Below, piece after piece: positions 49,248 to 57,823 of a stretch of DNA of 64,000 nucleotides. Under the pieces are notes generated by a model. That model searched no databases and had not been told where the DNA came from. It worked only from the letters and a program-made list of their open reading frames with translations. Positions within the stretch are counted from its first letter, which is position 1. The number at the start of each line of letters is the position of its first letter. The DNA is from Roseiarcus sp963794155 (GTDB taxonomy: Bacteria; Pseudomonadota; Alphaproteobacteria; Rhizobiales; Beijerinckiaceae). Made by a program: the position numbers and the translations under genes. The stretch lies in contig CAWCCX010000016.1 of NCBI GenBank assembly GCA_963794155.1, forward strand, positions 434,001 through 498,000. Reading direction: 5' to 3'.

Positions 49248-50237
49248 ATGCGAGGCGGATTGGGACCGATTTGGCGATTTCTTGCGGCTTTGGTCGCGCT
49301 GTTGGCGCTGATCCCGTCCATTGGCGCTCAGACGCCCGAGAGCGCGCCCGCCGGCGCCCAGATGCCGGGGAACGCGCCCGCCCAGGCCACGCTTAGCCTG
49401 TCCGCGATCTTGAATGGCGGCGCCGCTCCGCTCACCGGGGGCTTGCGCTGGCGGGTCTTCGCCGCCCAGGCCGATCCCGACGGATCGCATCCCCAGATCG
49501 TCGAATCGAGCCTTGCCCAGCCGACGCTGACGATTCCCGCCGGCGAGTATGTGGTGCATGTCGCCTTCGGGCTCGCAAGCGCCGCCAGACGGGTGACGCT
49601 CGGGGCCGAGGTCCGCTCCGAGCGGCTCACTCTGTCGGCGGGGGCGCTCAAGATCGAGGGAACCCTCGCCGACGCGCCGATCGACCCGTCGAAGCTCACG
49701 CTTTCGATCTACGTGCCGCAAAACCGCAACCCGCTCGGCAAGCTCGTCTACGCCAATGGCAAGGCGGGCGACATTATCGGGCTGCCGGAAGGCTCCTATC
49801 ATATCGTCTCGACCTTTCTCGATACTGTCGGCGCGCATTCGGGGGTGAGCGCGGCGGCCAATTCGGGCAAATCGGCCGTGGTAGCCCCGTCCGCGGCGAT
49901 CCCCTCCAATTCGATCGTCAACGCCGACATCAAGGTGACCTCCGGCAAGCGGATCGACGTGACGATTCGACATCGTTGCGCCACCATGACGCTCAAGCTC
50001 GTCAACAAGGCCGGCGCTGAGGCGCTCGCCAACACCACCTTCACCGTCCTCACGCCGGGCGGCGACGTGATCCGCGAGCTTGTCGGCGCCTTTCCCTCGC
50101 TGGTGCTCGCCGAGGGCGAGTACGTGGTCATCGCGCGCCACGAAGCCAAGATCTACCAGTCGACCTTCCAGGTTCAGACGGGGATGGACCGCGACGTCGA
50201 AGTTGTTGCAGAAGAGAGCGGCAAACAGGGGCCGTGA
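49248..50237 (+). CDS. Secreted protein of unknown function
   Basis: A 329-residue protein with a signal peptide (FLAALVALLALIPSIGA). Several beta-rich repeats follow, resembling carboxypeptidase-regulatory-like or transthyretin-like segments: LTIPAGEYVVHVAFGLASA, GLPEGSYHIVSTFLD, VLAEGEYVVIARHE. These repeated EGxYxVxxxF units suggest three or more similar domains. Related proteins are widespread in Rhizobiales with no assigned role. It ends four bases before the Lrp-domain gene. Confidence 0.75.
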   Translation: MRGGLGPIWRFLAALVALLALIPSIGAQTPESAPAGAQMPGNAPAQATLSLSAILNGGAAPLTGGLRWRVFAAQADPDGSHPQIVESSLAQPTLTIPAGEYVVHVAFGLASAARRVTLGAEVRSERLTLSAGALKIEGTLADAPIDPSKLTLSIYVPQNRNPLGKLVYANGKAGDIIGLPEGSYHIVSTFLDTVGAHSGVSAAANSGKSAVVAPSAAIPSNSIVNADIKVTSGKRIDVTIRHRCATMTLKLVNKAGAEALANTTFTVLTPGGDVIRELVGAFPSLVLAEGEYVVIARHEAKIYQSTFQVQTGMDRDVEVVAEESGKQGP

Positions 50238-50241
50238 CCGG

Positions 50242-50478
50242 ATGCAGACCTTCTTCGTCCAAATCAAATGCGCGCTCGGGCGGACCTATGAGGTCGCAAG
50301 CGCGCTCGCGGAAGCGGAAATCGCCTCCGAAATCTATTCGATCGCCGGCGACTACGACATACTGGCCAAATTCTACGTCGAGTCGAACGTCGACATCGGC
50401 CATTTCGTCGGCCACAAAGTGCAGGTGATCCCCGGAATCGTCGACACGCGCACCATGATCACGTTCAAGGCGTTCTAG
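50242..50478 (+). CDS. Lrp/AsnC ligand-binding domain protein (stand-alone RAM domain)
   Basis: A 78-residue protein (MQTFFVQIKCALGRTYEVAS) containing only the C-terminal effector domain of Lrp/AsnC regulators, including IAGDYDILAKFYVES and PGIVDTRTMITFKAF. It lacks the DNA-binding helix-turn-helix, so it probably forms oligomers that bind amino acids or modulate a full-length Lrp. Confidence 0.9.
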   Translation: MQTFFVQIKCALGRTYEVASALAEAEIASEIYSIAGDYDILAKFYVESNVDIGHFVGHKVQVIPGIVDTRTMITFKAF

Positions 50479-50479
50479 C

Positions 50480-50494
50480 CGGCGCGAAGCGCCG
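50480..50494 (+). terminator. Short hairpin after the Lrp-domain gene
   Basis: CGGCGC-GAA-GCGCCG begins right after the stop codon. It is a perfect 6-bp stem without a T-run, so termination strength is uncertain. Confidence 0.4.
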
Positions 50495-50555
50495 AACGGT
50501 CGATTGCGCGCCAGCGCGGCTCCGCCGAAGGTCTTATTCCACCGTCCAACCACAA

Positions 50556-50993
50556 GTGGCTGTTTCCAAGATGCGCTTAAGATTCTCTCCCGCTCTCGCC
50601 TTCAGCCTCGCTCTCGTCATTCTCGCCGCCGCCGCGCACGCGGCGGAGACCGAATTCCTGTTCGACGCGCTGCACGGTAGGACACCCTATCGCATCTCGT
50701 GGGACAAACTAATGAAGCTCGTGCAGCCCACCCCCGACTGGCTCGTTGAGTTCAACCGAAACTTCGATGGCGTCGCGAGCCAGATCACGAGCCTCACCAT
50801 CGATGGCAAGCCCTATGAGATCTCCTTCGTCTGCAAACCTGCCGACTGCGCCGGGCACAAATTCGTCGTGCTGTTCGACGCTGACGCGGCGCACGCCTAT
50901 GGCGCCCTCGGCGGCAAGGACAACGATCCGGCGTTTTTCGGCGGCCCCTCGCAGGCCGAGCAGGACGCGCTCACGAAGGCGGTGAAGGGGTAG
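50556..50993 (+). CDS. Ivy-like C-type lysozyme inhibitor family protein
   Basis: A 145-residue periplasmic protein with signal peptide FSLALVILAAAAHA. It carries ISFVCKPADCAGHKFVVLFD, which matches the Ivy family CKP-x-DC loop that plugs the lysozyme active site, and an alanine/tyrosine-rich AAHAYGALGG that follows. Ivy proteins protect against host or self lysozyme-like activity. The start is GTG at 50556; ATG at 50571 is an alternative. Confidence 0.75.
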   Translation: MAVSKMRLRFSPALAFSLALVILAAAAHAAETEFLFDALHGRTPYRISWDKLMKLVQPTPDWLVEFNRNFDGVASQITSLTIDGKPYEISFVCKPADCAGHKFVVLFDADAAHAYGALGGKDNDPAFFGGPSQAEQDALTKAVKG

Positions 50994-51102
50994 GAGGGCC
51001 GAATCGCTCCGGCGGCGTTGGTCGGGCGCTCTCGCCGGCGGCGATGGAGCTTTTCCTCAAGACCTCGATCCGTGGAATCGGGCTTAGGGGGGACGCTCGC
51101 CC

Positions 51103-52707
51103 ATGACCCAGACGTTTCAGATCCTGATCCTGCTGCTCGTCGTCATTTCCGCGGTTGCGGTCTTGGCGAGGCGATTGGAGATCCCGCCGGCGATCCTCCT
51201 GGTGATGACCGGCGTTGCGCTCGCCCTCATTCCCGGACTGCCAACGCTGCAGCTCGCGCCCGACCTCGTCCTGGTGCTCGTGCTGCCGCCGGTCGTTTAC
51301 TCGTCCGCGGTGGCGATGAGCTGGCGCGAGTTCCGGTTCAATCTGCGCCCGATCGGGCTGCTTGCGGTTGGATGCGTCGTCTTTACCGCGGCTGCGGTCG
51401 CCGCGGCGACCCATTGGCTCCTCGGCTTTCCGTGGACGGTTGGGTTCGTCCTGGGAGCGATCGTATCTCCTCCGGACGCCGTCGCGCCGTTAGCGGTCGC
51501 GCGCCGCATGCAGATGCCGAGGCGCCTCATGGTGGTCCTGGAGGGAGAAGGATTGGCCAACGACGCTACGGCGCTCGTCCTTTATCGGTTCGCGGTGGTC
51601 GCTGTGAGCGTCGGAGCGTTCTCGTTCACGCAAGCGGCGGGGAGTCTGGTCGCAATTCTCGCCGGCGAGATCATCTGGGGAATTGGCGTCGGCTGGCTGA
51701 TGCTTCGCCTCAGGCGTTGGGTCCGCGATCCCAAAGTCGAGATCATGCTCTCGATCCTCACGCCATACGCCGCCTATTGGCCGCCCGAGCAGCTGGGCGG
51801 CTCGGGCGTCCTCGCGACGGTAGCGGCCGGGCTCTACATCAGCTGGAACGGCCTTCGGTTGATCAGCGCCGCGACCCGGCTTCAGGGCATCTTTTTCTGG
51901 GACTTCCTGGTCTACCTGATCGAAGGCATGGTGTTCCTCATCACCGGACTACAAGCGCGCACTCTGATCTCCGGCATCGCCTCCTACTCGATACGCGAAT
52001 TGGCGGTCGCCGCCGCCGTGGTCAGCGCCGTGGTCATCCTGGCCCGTTTCATTTGGGTCTATCCCGCCGCCTATCTGCCGCGTTGGCTCGTTCCCGCCAT
52101 TCGGCGAAGGGACCCCACGCCGACCTGGCAGTTCCTGTTCGTGCTCGGGTTCACCGGAATCCGCGGCGTCGTTTCGCTCGCGGCAGCGCTCGCGATTCCG
52201 TTTACGATAGCCGACGGGAGGCCCTTTCCGGACCGCGACCTGATCCTGTTTCTGACCTTCTGCGTGATCTTTGTGACCCTGGTCGGCGAAGGCTTGACCC
52301 TGCCCTGGGTGACGCGCGCCCTTGGCCTCGCGCATGCGGGACGACGAGAACGGCAAGAAGAGAGAAACGAGGAGTTCCGGGCGCGGAGACGCGCGCTCGA
52401 GGCTGCGATCCATGAGCTCGACCGGCTGACGACCGAACGCCAGGCGCCGGAATCCGTGGTCCGGCCGATTCGCGTCGCGCAAGGCGATCGGCTCAAGCTC
52501 GTCGACCACCGCAATGACGGCGACGCCGGTCACAAGAAGCTGGTCGATCTCGGCGACGAGATCGAGTTTTCGCTCATCAACGCCGAGCGGGACTTCGTCA
52601 ACAACCTCTATCGCGACGGCGAACTGAAGGATGAGCAGCGCCGGCATATCGAGCGCGAGCTTGATCTGCGCGATGCGCATCTGGCCAATCTGCGTTCGAC
52701 CGAATGA
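51103..52707 (+). CDS. Na+/H+ antiporter, CPA1 family
   Basis: A 534-residue membrane protein with about 12 transmembrane segments in the first 410 residues. The conserved ion-binding region GAIVSPPDAVAPLAVARRM and LEGEGLANDATALVLYRFAV are CPA1 landmarks. GFTGIRGVVSLAAALAIP is the second conserved arginine region. The last 120 residues form a charged cytoplasmic tail. It probably contributes to pH and sodium balance. Confidence 0.94.
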   Translation: MTQTFQILILLLVVISAVAVLARRLEIPPAILLVMTGVALALIPGLPTLQLAPDLVLVLVLPPVVYSSAVAMSWREFRFNLRPIGLLAVGCVVFTAAAVAAATHWLLGFPWTVGFVLGAIVSPPDAVAPLAVARRMQMPRRLMVVLEGEGLANDATALVLYRFAVVAVSVGAFSFTQAAGSLVAILAGEIIWGIGVGWLMLRLRRWVRDPKVEIMLSILTPYAAYWPPEQLGGSGVLATVAAGLYISWNGLRLISAATRLQGIFFWDFLVYLIEGMVFLITGLQARTLISGIASYSIRELAVAAAVVSAVVILARFIWVYPAAYLPRWLVPAIRRRDPTPTWQFLFVLGFTGIRGVVSLAAALAIPFTIADGRPFPDRDLILFLTFCVIFVTLVGEGLTLPWVTRALGLAHAGRRERQEERNEEFRARRRALEAAIHELDRLTTERQAPESVVRPIRVAQGDRLKLVDHRNDGDAGHKKLVDLGDEIEFSLINAERDFVNNLYRDGELKDEQRRHIERELDLRDAHLANLRSTE

Positions 52708-52722
52708 GCCGGAGCGACCCCC

Positions 52723-53235
52723 TCACGCCAGCTCAAGCGTGAACGGCGTCCCTTCGTAGCACGCCTCGCCGCGGCCGATTGCCGCAATCGCCTCGTTCAT
52801 CCGGCCCCGCCTTCCGAGCGCGTCGTCGGCGAGGGCGACCAAGCGCGGATTGGGCGAAGCGGTCGGAGAGGCGGCGCGAATCGTCCTTGCGATAGCGAAT
52901 TCGTCGCCGCCGGGCTTCAGCGCGCACGCGGCAATGTACGCGGCCGCCGTCGAGCGGCTGACGCCAGCGAAGCAATGGATCACCATCGGCTCGGCACGGT
53001 CCCAGGCGCGGACGAAACCGAGCAGCTCTTCGAGGTGGATCCTGTCCGGCAAAATCTGGCCGGGCGTCGGCGTGACAATGTCCGAGACCGCGAGATAGAG
53101 ATGGCGCTCGGGCTTGATCTCGATCGGACGATCGAGGTCGGCGCCGGGGCTGAGCAGGGTGACGAGCGAGCGGGCGCCGGTTTTGGCCACGATTTCGCCG
53201 ATCAGGGCGAGCGAGCAGACATGAAGGCGCGGCAT
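52723..53235 (-). CDS. Dual-specificity/tyrosine phosphatase-like protein
   Basis: A 170-residue protein with the phosphatase loop IHCFAGVSRSTAA (Cys88, Arg94 of CX5R) and upstream general-acid region SDIVTPTPGQ. It is the last gene of a three-gene unit after an HD-domain hydrolase (23 bases upstream) and tag. Its target is unknown. Confidence 0.88.
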   Translation of the reverse strand: MPRLHVCSLALIGEIVAKTGARSLVTLLSPGADLDRPIEIKPERHLYLAVSDIVTPTPGQILPDRIHLEELLGFVRAWDRAEPMVIHCFAGVSRSTAAAYIAACALKPGGDEFAIARTIRAASPTASPNPRLVALADDALGRRGRMNEAIAAIGRGEACYEGTPFTLELA

Positions 53236-53258
53236 ACGGCGTTTTCCTGGCGGCGACC

Positions 53259-53873
53259 TTATAGTGTCCCGGCGGCCCCCGCGTCGAGTTCGGCGAACCG
53301 GGCGAGGAACTGTGCTTCGACCGCGCCCGGGCGCATCGGCGCGAGATACGCGGCAAAGTCGCGGGGCGGCAGGTCGGGCGGGCCGAACAGTTTGCGCGCC
53401 TCCGCGATCGAGAAGCCGGCGAGCGCAGTGGCCTCGAGATAGGCCGAGGCGCGATCGGCGATCTTGATCGAACGGTTGAGTTCGTCCGGCGATTCGGGGG
53501 GCAGGCCGAAGCGGATATGGATCGCCCGCTTCAAGCGGTCCTCGATCAGCCTGTAGTCGCCGCCGATCGCCGCCTTGAACGGCGAGATCATGTCGCCGAT
53601 GACATATTCGGGCGCGTCATGCAGCAACGCCGTGAGCCGCGCCTTGCCGGACGGGGAGGCGAGAGAGGCGGCGAACAACGCCTCGACCAGCAGCGAATGC
53701 TGGGCGACGGAAAAGATCTCTGGCCCCTTGGTCTGACCGTTCCAACGGGCCACCCGCGCCAGACCATGGGCGATGTCGCCGATCTCGACGTCGAGCGGCG
53801 ACGGATCGATGAGGTCGAGACGCCGCCCCGACAGCATCCGCTGCCAGGCGCGGGGCCTTCCGCTCTCGCTCAC
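53259..53873 (-). CDS. HD-domain phosphohydrolase (YfbR-like)
   Basis: A 204-residue metal-dependent HD hydrolase. H-x-HD-D landmarks are VAQHSLLVEAL, LTALLHDAPEYVIGDM and the later KIADRASAYLEA. YfbR-type members hydrolyse deoxynucleoside 5'-monophosphates. The start overlaps the tag stop by four bases. Confidence 0.88.
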   Translation of the reverse strand: MSESGRPRAWQRMLSGRRLDLIDPSPLDVEIGDIAHGLARVARWNGQTKGPEIFSVAQHSLLVEALFAASLASPSGKARLTALLHDAPEYVIGDMISPFKAAIGGDYRLIEDRLKRAIHIRFGLPPESPDELNRSIKIADRASAYLEATALAGFSIAEARKLFGPPDLPPRDFAAYLAPMRPGAVEAQFLARFAELDAGAAGTL

Positions 53874-54508
53874 GGTCTGAACTCGCGCGCCAGCCCCCGG
53901 CAGGCCTCGTGACGACAGCAGTCTACCAGATGGTCGTTGACCATGCCGGTCGCCTGCATGAAGGCGTAGATGATCGTCGGGCCGACGAAATTGCCGCCGC
54001 GCCCTCGCAGGTCCTTGGCGATGGCTCGCGAAACCTCGCTCTCAGCCTGCATCTCAGACATGCTGCGGCGTCCGTTCTGGACCGGACGTCCGTCGACAAA
54101 GCTCCAGAGATGACGGGCGAGCCCGCCTTTCTCCTCGAGGTCCAGCGTGATGCGCGCGAGCGCTGCCGTCGCCTCGATCTTTGCCCGGTTGCGGACGATG
54201 CCCGCGTCCTGCATCAGCGCGTCCTTTTTCTTTTCGCTCCAGCGCGCGATCTTCTTCGGGTCGAAGCCGTCGAACGCCTTTCGGAACGCCGGGCGCTTGC
54301 GCAGAATCGTGATCCAGGAGAGTCCAGCCTGGAAGCCGTCGAGCACCAGCTTCTCGAACATCGCCCGATCGTCGTATTCCGGCACGCCCCATTCCTCATC
54401 GTGATAGGCGAGGTAGAGCGGATCGCCGCCCGGCCAGGGACAGCGCAGGAGGCCGTCGGCGCCGCGCGCCGCGGTCAAGACCCGCGGCGGCTTCTCTCGT
54501 TCGGGCAT
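53870..54508 (-). CDS. tag: DNA-3-methyladenine glycosylase I
   Basis: A base-excision enzyme that removes 3-methyladenine, 212 residues. RCPWPGGDPLYLAYHDEEWG carries the first zinc ligands; DGFQAGLSWITILRKRPAFR is the base-binding helix region; the C-terminal VNDHLVDCCRH provides the remaining His/Cys ligands. It is first in the tag-HD hydrolase-phosphatase unit. Confidence 0.95.
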   Translation of the reverse strand: MPEREKPPRVLTAARGADGLLRCPWPGGDPLYLAYHDEEWGVPEYDDRAMFEKLVLDGFQAGLSWITILRKRPAFRKAFDGFDPKKIARWSEKKKDALMQDAGIVRNRAKIEATAALARITLDLEEKGGLARHLWSFVDGRPVQNGRRSMSEMQAESEVSRAIAKDLRGRGGNFVGPTIIYAFMQATGMVNDHLVDCCRHEACRGLAREFRP

Positions 54509-54664
54509 TCACGATTCCCCTTTCTCAAAGAACGTCGGTTGCGGGGATCAGTCTTGGCGCGGAGCGCGACGGGGTTCAAGCAAGCGTCTCACAACCATTT
54601 GACCGGCTGGGAAATCCCGCAATAGGCTTCGCCCCTCCCGCCGGCGTATTCGAGGATTCCTGGC

Positions 54665-55648
54665 ATGACCTTCCGCGCCGTTCGAGCCGATAAAACCGAC
54701 GACGGGCACAATGTTCGGTTCGTCGAGATGGAGGACAAGGAGCTCATGGAGGGCGACGTGACGATCCGCGTCACCCATTCGACCGTCAACTACAAGGACG
54801 GGCTCGCGCTCAGCGGCAAGTCGCCGATCATCCGCCGCTTTCCGATGGTGCTTGGCGTCGATCTCGCGGGAATCGTCGAGGCGTCGGTCCGGCCGGACTT
54901 CGCTCCCGGCGACGAGGTCGTGCTGACCGGCCATGGTCTCAGCGAGACCCATTTCGGCGGCTACGCCGCCAAGGCCCGGGTGAACGGCGACTGGCTGGTC
55001 AAGCTGCCGGCGGGGCTGACCCGCGCCGAGGCGATGGCGATCGGCACCGCGGGCTTCACCGCAATGCTGTCTCTGATGGCGGTCGAGCGGGCGGGCCTCA
55101 ACCCCGCCTCGGGGCCGGCGCTGGTCACGGGAGCGGCCGGGGGCGTCGGCTCGATGGCGATCGGGCTCCTCGCTGGCAAAGGTTGGAAGGTGGTCGCCTC
55201 GACCGGGCGGCTCAGCGAAGCCGCCTATCTGAAGACCCTCGGCGCAGCCGAGGTCATCGACCGGGCGACGCTCGGCGCGCCCGGCAAGCCGCTCGGCAAG
55301 GAGCGCTGGGCGGCGGCGGTCGACAGCGTCGGCTCGACGACGCTCGCCAACGTACTGGCGCAGACTCAATACGGCGGCGCGGTCGCGGCCTGCGGCCTCG
55401 CCGGGGGCATGGACCTGCCGGCGACGGTCGCCCCGTTCATCCTGCGCGGCGTCTCACTCCTCGGGATCGACAGCGTCCATTGCCCGACGCCCCGCCGGCT
55501 CGAGGCCTGGGGGCGGCTCGCCGCCGACCTTGACCGCGACAAGCTCGCGGCGATGACCCAGGCCATTCCGCTGGATCAGGTGTTCGACGCCGGAGCGCGG
55601 ATCGTCAAGGGCGAGACCCGGGGGCGGCTGGTGGTGACGATCCCGTAA
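54665..55648 (+). CDS. MDR-family NADPH oxidoreductase (AcuI/YhdH acryloyl-CoA reductase-like)
   Basis: A 327-residue medium-chain reductase without zinc ligands. MTFRAVRADKTDDGHNVRFV, VNYKDGLALSGKSPIIRRFP, GHGLSETHFGGYAAKARV and the NADPH loop VTGAAGGVGSMAIGLLAGKG are typical of AcuI/YhdH, which reduces acryloyl-CoA to propionyl-CoA. The gene is a single transcription unit. Confidence 0.93.
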   Translation: MTFRAVRADKTDDGHNVRFVEMEDKELMEGDVTIRVTHSTVNYKDGLALSGKSPIIRRFPMVLGVDLAGIVEASVRPDFAPGDEVVLTGHGLSETHFGGYAAKARVNGDWLVKLPAGLTRAEAMAIGTAGFTAMLSLMAVERAGLNPASGPALVTGAAGGVGSMAIGLLAGKGWKVVASTGRLSEAAYLKTLGAAEVIDRATLGAPGKPLGKERWAAAVDSVGSTTLANVLAQTQYGGAVAACGLAGGMDLPATVAPFILRGVSLLGIDSVHCPTPRRLEAWGRLAADLDRDKLAAMTQAIPLDQVFDAGARIVKGETRGRLVVTIP

Positions 55649-55756
55649 GGAGTCACTTATACCAGTTCTATATTGTGTATGATCGAGGCCAAGCGCGCGA
55701 CAGCCGCGAAGCGGGCGAGGAAACACGCGTCCGAACAAGGATTTGCGCAGGGACGC

Positions 55757-55833
55757 GAGCAGGGAATTGTTTCGAGCGAGCAGGGAATTTTTTTGACCCG
55801 AGCAGGGAATTTTTTTCGCCGGAGCAGGGAATT
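55757..55833. repeat. Four tandem copies of GAGCAGGGAATT at 22-bp period
   Basis: Copies start at 55757, 55778, 55800 and 55822; a degraded fifth (GCGCAGGGA) starts near 55745. The unit is GAGCAGGGAATT plus a variable T-rich spacer of about ten bases. The array lies between the AcuI-like gene and the end of the oleate hydratase gene. Similar AGCAGGGAATT repeats are known in intergenic DNA of Rhizobiales; I recall this from general knowledge and have not searched. Confidence 0.85.
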
Positions 55834-55874
55834 CATTGGCGGGGGAGGAGACGCGCCAATCCACTGGCGCGCCT

Positions 55875-57464
55875 CTACGCAGACCGCTTGGATCCCTGAC
55901 CGACGAACACCTTCAGCGCCGCGAGCACGCCCTTCGGATCGAACTGGCCCTGATAGACGGGCAGCGGCGGGGGGCCGCGCTTGAGCAGGAGGTAAATCGC
56001 CTCCCATGCCGTGCGAGTGGAGTATTCGAACGTGAACGCGATGTCCTGCTCCAGCTCGACATACTGGCCGATGAGCCCGAGATTGGTCACCCCCTCCGGA
56101 ACCACGGGCGGGCGGTCGCCGCGCTGGCGGCGAAGCCAGATGTTGTTCACGTAGGGCAGATTGCAGGGAATGCAGATCGACGTGCTTGTGATCGCCGCCA
56201 TGTCGCTGCTGCTCAAACGAAGATGCTGCAGCAATTCTGTCAGGATCTCCCTGCCCGAGCATTGATGCATGGGTTTCGTCACCCAATCGCCGTTGCGCTC
56301 GGGATAGAGCCCATAGCCCCACCAGACAGATGTCCCCGGCGGCTGGCTCAGGACTTCCGGCTGCTCGAAGATCGACAGCGAGATCACCCAGTTCGAGTCT
56401 CTCAAAGTCAGAAGGCCCCCGCTTCCCGGATCGCTGCGGGTCAACACGGTCATCTGGTCCAGGAACTCCGTCCCGGTCGTCGTGACCGTGAATGTCACCC
56501 ATCTCGAATCGGCTATCCGATCGTCACCGAAGAACGCGTCCGGATTGCCGAAACCCTTGTGCTTCTTGGCCAGCCGCTCCCATAAGGCCCATGACCGCCC
56601 AGGGTTGGCCGGCGGCCCCGGCGCCCTGTCCATCGTTCCCGCCGAACGGTCGGCGGCCTGCGAGCCGGTCGTCACCAGCACAATGTCTTCGGGCGCGACC
56701 GCGACGGAGGCCGGAGCCCCGCGGAGCTGGTAGTCGAGCCGGTTGGCGGTTATGCGGCCAGGCGACTCGGCGAAGCCGATGTCCTCTACGAAGGTGCCCT
56801 TCGCGAAGTTCACGTTCTCCTTTTCGAGCCAAGCGACCAGAGGTTTGACGAAGGCCTCGTGCTGGTTGAATTGCGAGCGCAGAACATGCGCCATGGTTGA
56901 CAGGTCGGGGAACAGGTAGACGAAGCGGTTGAGGTAACGCCGGAACTCGATGACGCTATGCTGCGGCAGCGAACCCATGAGGGTCGACCAGAGCAGCCAA
57001 AACTCGGTCTCGAAGAACTTCGGGGAGAAGGTGTCCTTGATGAGCCGACCGTCCAACCGCGCTTCGGGCGTGAGCGACAGCTTTGCAAGAGCGAAGCCGT
57101 CGCTGAGGCTAAGCCCGTACCGCGGCCCATGAACGGGGCGAAGGTCGCGATCAACGATGTGCGTTTGGTCGACGAAAGGGTGCTCGTTATTGAAAGTGAG
57201 GAATTGCTCGCTAACGGAAATGGTTGGGTAGGCTTGGGTGGGGATCGTCGCGAGCAGATCCAAAGCGCAGCGGAATTCCTTGTCAAAGATGGAGCCAGGC
57301 AGATTGTAGCCGCTCTTCGCATCGCCGTCTAAAAAGAACCCACCGCCCAGCTTCTCATCCGCCTCGTAGATCGTGATGTCCGGGCCGGGCGCCTTGGCGT
57401 TCCGGATGAGCAACGCCGCCGCCGCCAATCCACCGAACCCGCCGCCGACAATATGCGCCTTCAT
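55875..57464 (-). CDS. Oleate hydratase
   Basis: An FAD-dependent enzyme that adds water to the oleate double bond, giving 10-hydroxystearate. The start at 57464 follows a GGGGGAG site and gives 529 residues. The FAD fold is AHIVGGGFGGLAAAALLIR (3-21); LGGGFFLDGDAKSGYNLPGS matches the family's loop, and SMSVWWGYGL-like (here TSVWWGYGLYPERNGD) and PMHQCSGREILTELLQHL are C-terminal hallmarks. It is transcribed alone. It could protect against toxic unsaturated fatty acids. Confidence 0.95.
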   Translation of the reverse strand: MKAHIVGGGFGGLAAAALLIRNAKAPGPDITIYEADEKLGGGFFLDGDAKSGYNLPGSIFDKEFRCALDLLATIPTQAYPTISVSEQFLTFNNEHPFVDQTHIVDRDLRPVHGPRYGLSLSDGFALAKLSLTPEARLDGRLIKDTFSPKFFETEFWLLWSTLMGSLPQHSVIEFRRYLNRFVYLFPDLSTMAHVLRSQFNQHEAFVKPLVAWLEKENVNFAKGTFVEDIGFAESPGRITANRLDYQLRGAPASVAVAPEDIVLVTTGSQAADRSAGTMDRAPGPPANPGRSWALWERLAKKHKGFGNPDAFFGDDRIADSRWVTFTVTTTGTEFLDQMTVLTRSDPGSGGLLTLRDSNWVISLSIFEQPEVLSQPPGTSVWWGYGLYPERNGDWVTKPMHQCSGREILTELLQHLRLSSSDMAAITSTSICIPCNLPYVNNIWLRRQRGDRPPVVPEGVTNLGLIGQYVELEQDIAFTFEYSTRTAWEAIYLLLKRGPPPLPVYQGQFDPKGVLAALKVFVGQGSKRSA

Positions 57465-57823
57465 CTCGCTCCCCCTTGGGCGCCAATCACTCTCCCGCGT
57501 CCAAAGATCTAACTCGTCCACTTTTCCGGTTGCGCTGGTTATCACTTAGGGACGATGGGAGCAGTGACGGCGGTCACACAACCGCCAACTCACCCTCTGT
57601 TCGCTGGTAAGCGGATTTGGCGCGCCGCCGACTTCGCCGAGCTTGACGTCGCGGCCGCCGATCAGAAACGCGCCCGCGCGAGCGGAGCCGTCGCAGCATC
57701 CCCCGATTGACCAACCGGAAGAGCATATTTCCCTTTCGGTAACTTCTCGGCGCCTACAATTGCCTCCGCCAGTAAAGGCGTGCGTGTGCGAGCGTCCGAA
57801 TCGTAAATTCGATCCCGAACAGA
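57465..57823. other. Divergent intergenic region without a recognised gene
   Basis: 359 bases between the oleate hydratase and transglycosylase genes. A GTGAC-N4-GTCAC palindrome (57564-57577) is present, but arms of five bases are expected by chance. No clear promoter or RNA was found. Confidence 0.5.

Noticed and set aside
55757..55833. Possible CRISPR array
   Set aside because: The 12-bp core and spacers of about 10 bases are far too short, and there are no cas genes.
57564..57577. GTGAC-N4-GTCAC palindrome as a CRP-like operator for oleate hydratase
   Set aside because: Five-base arms occur by chance in this much sequence, and there is no second copy or promoter context.
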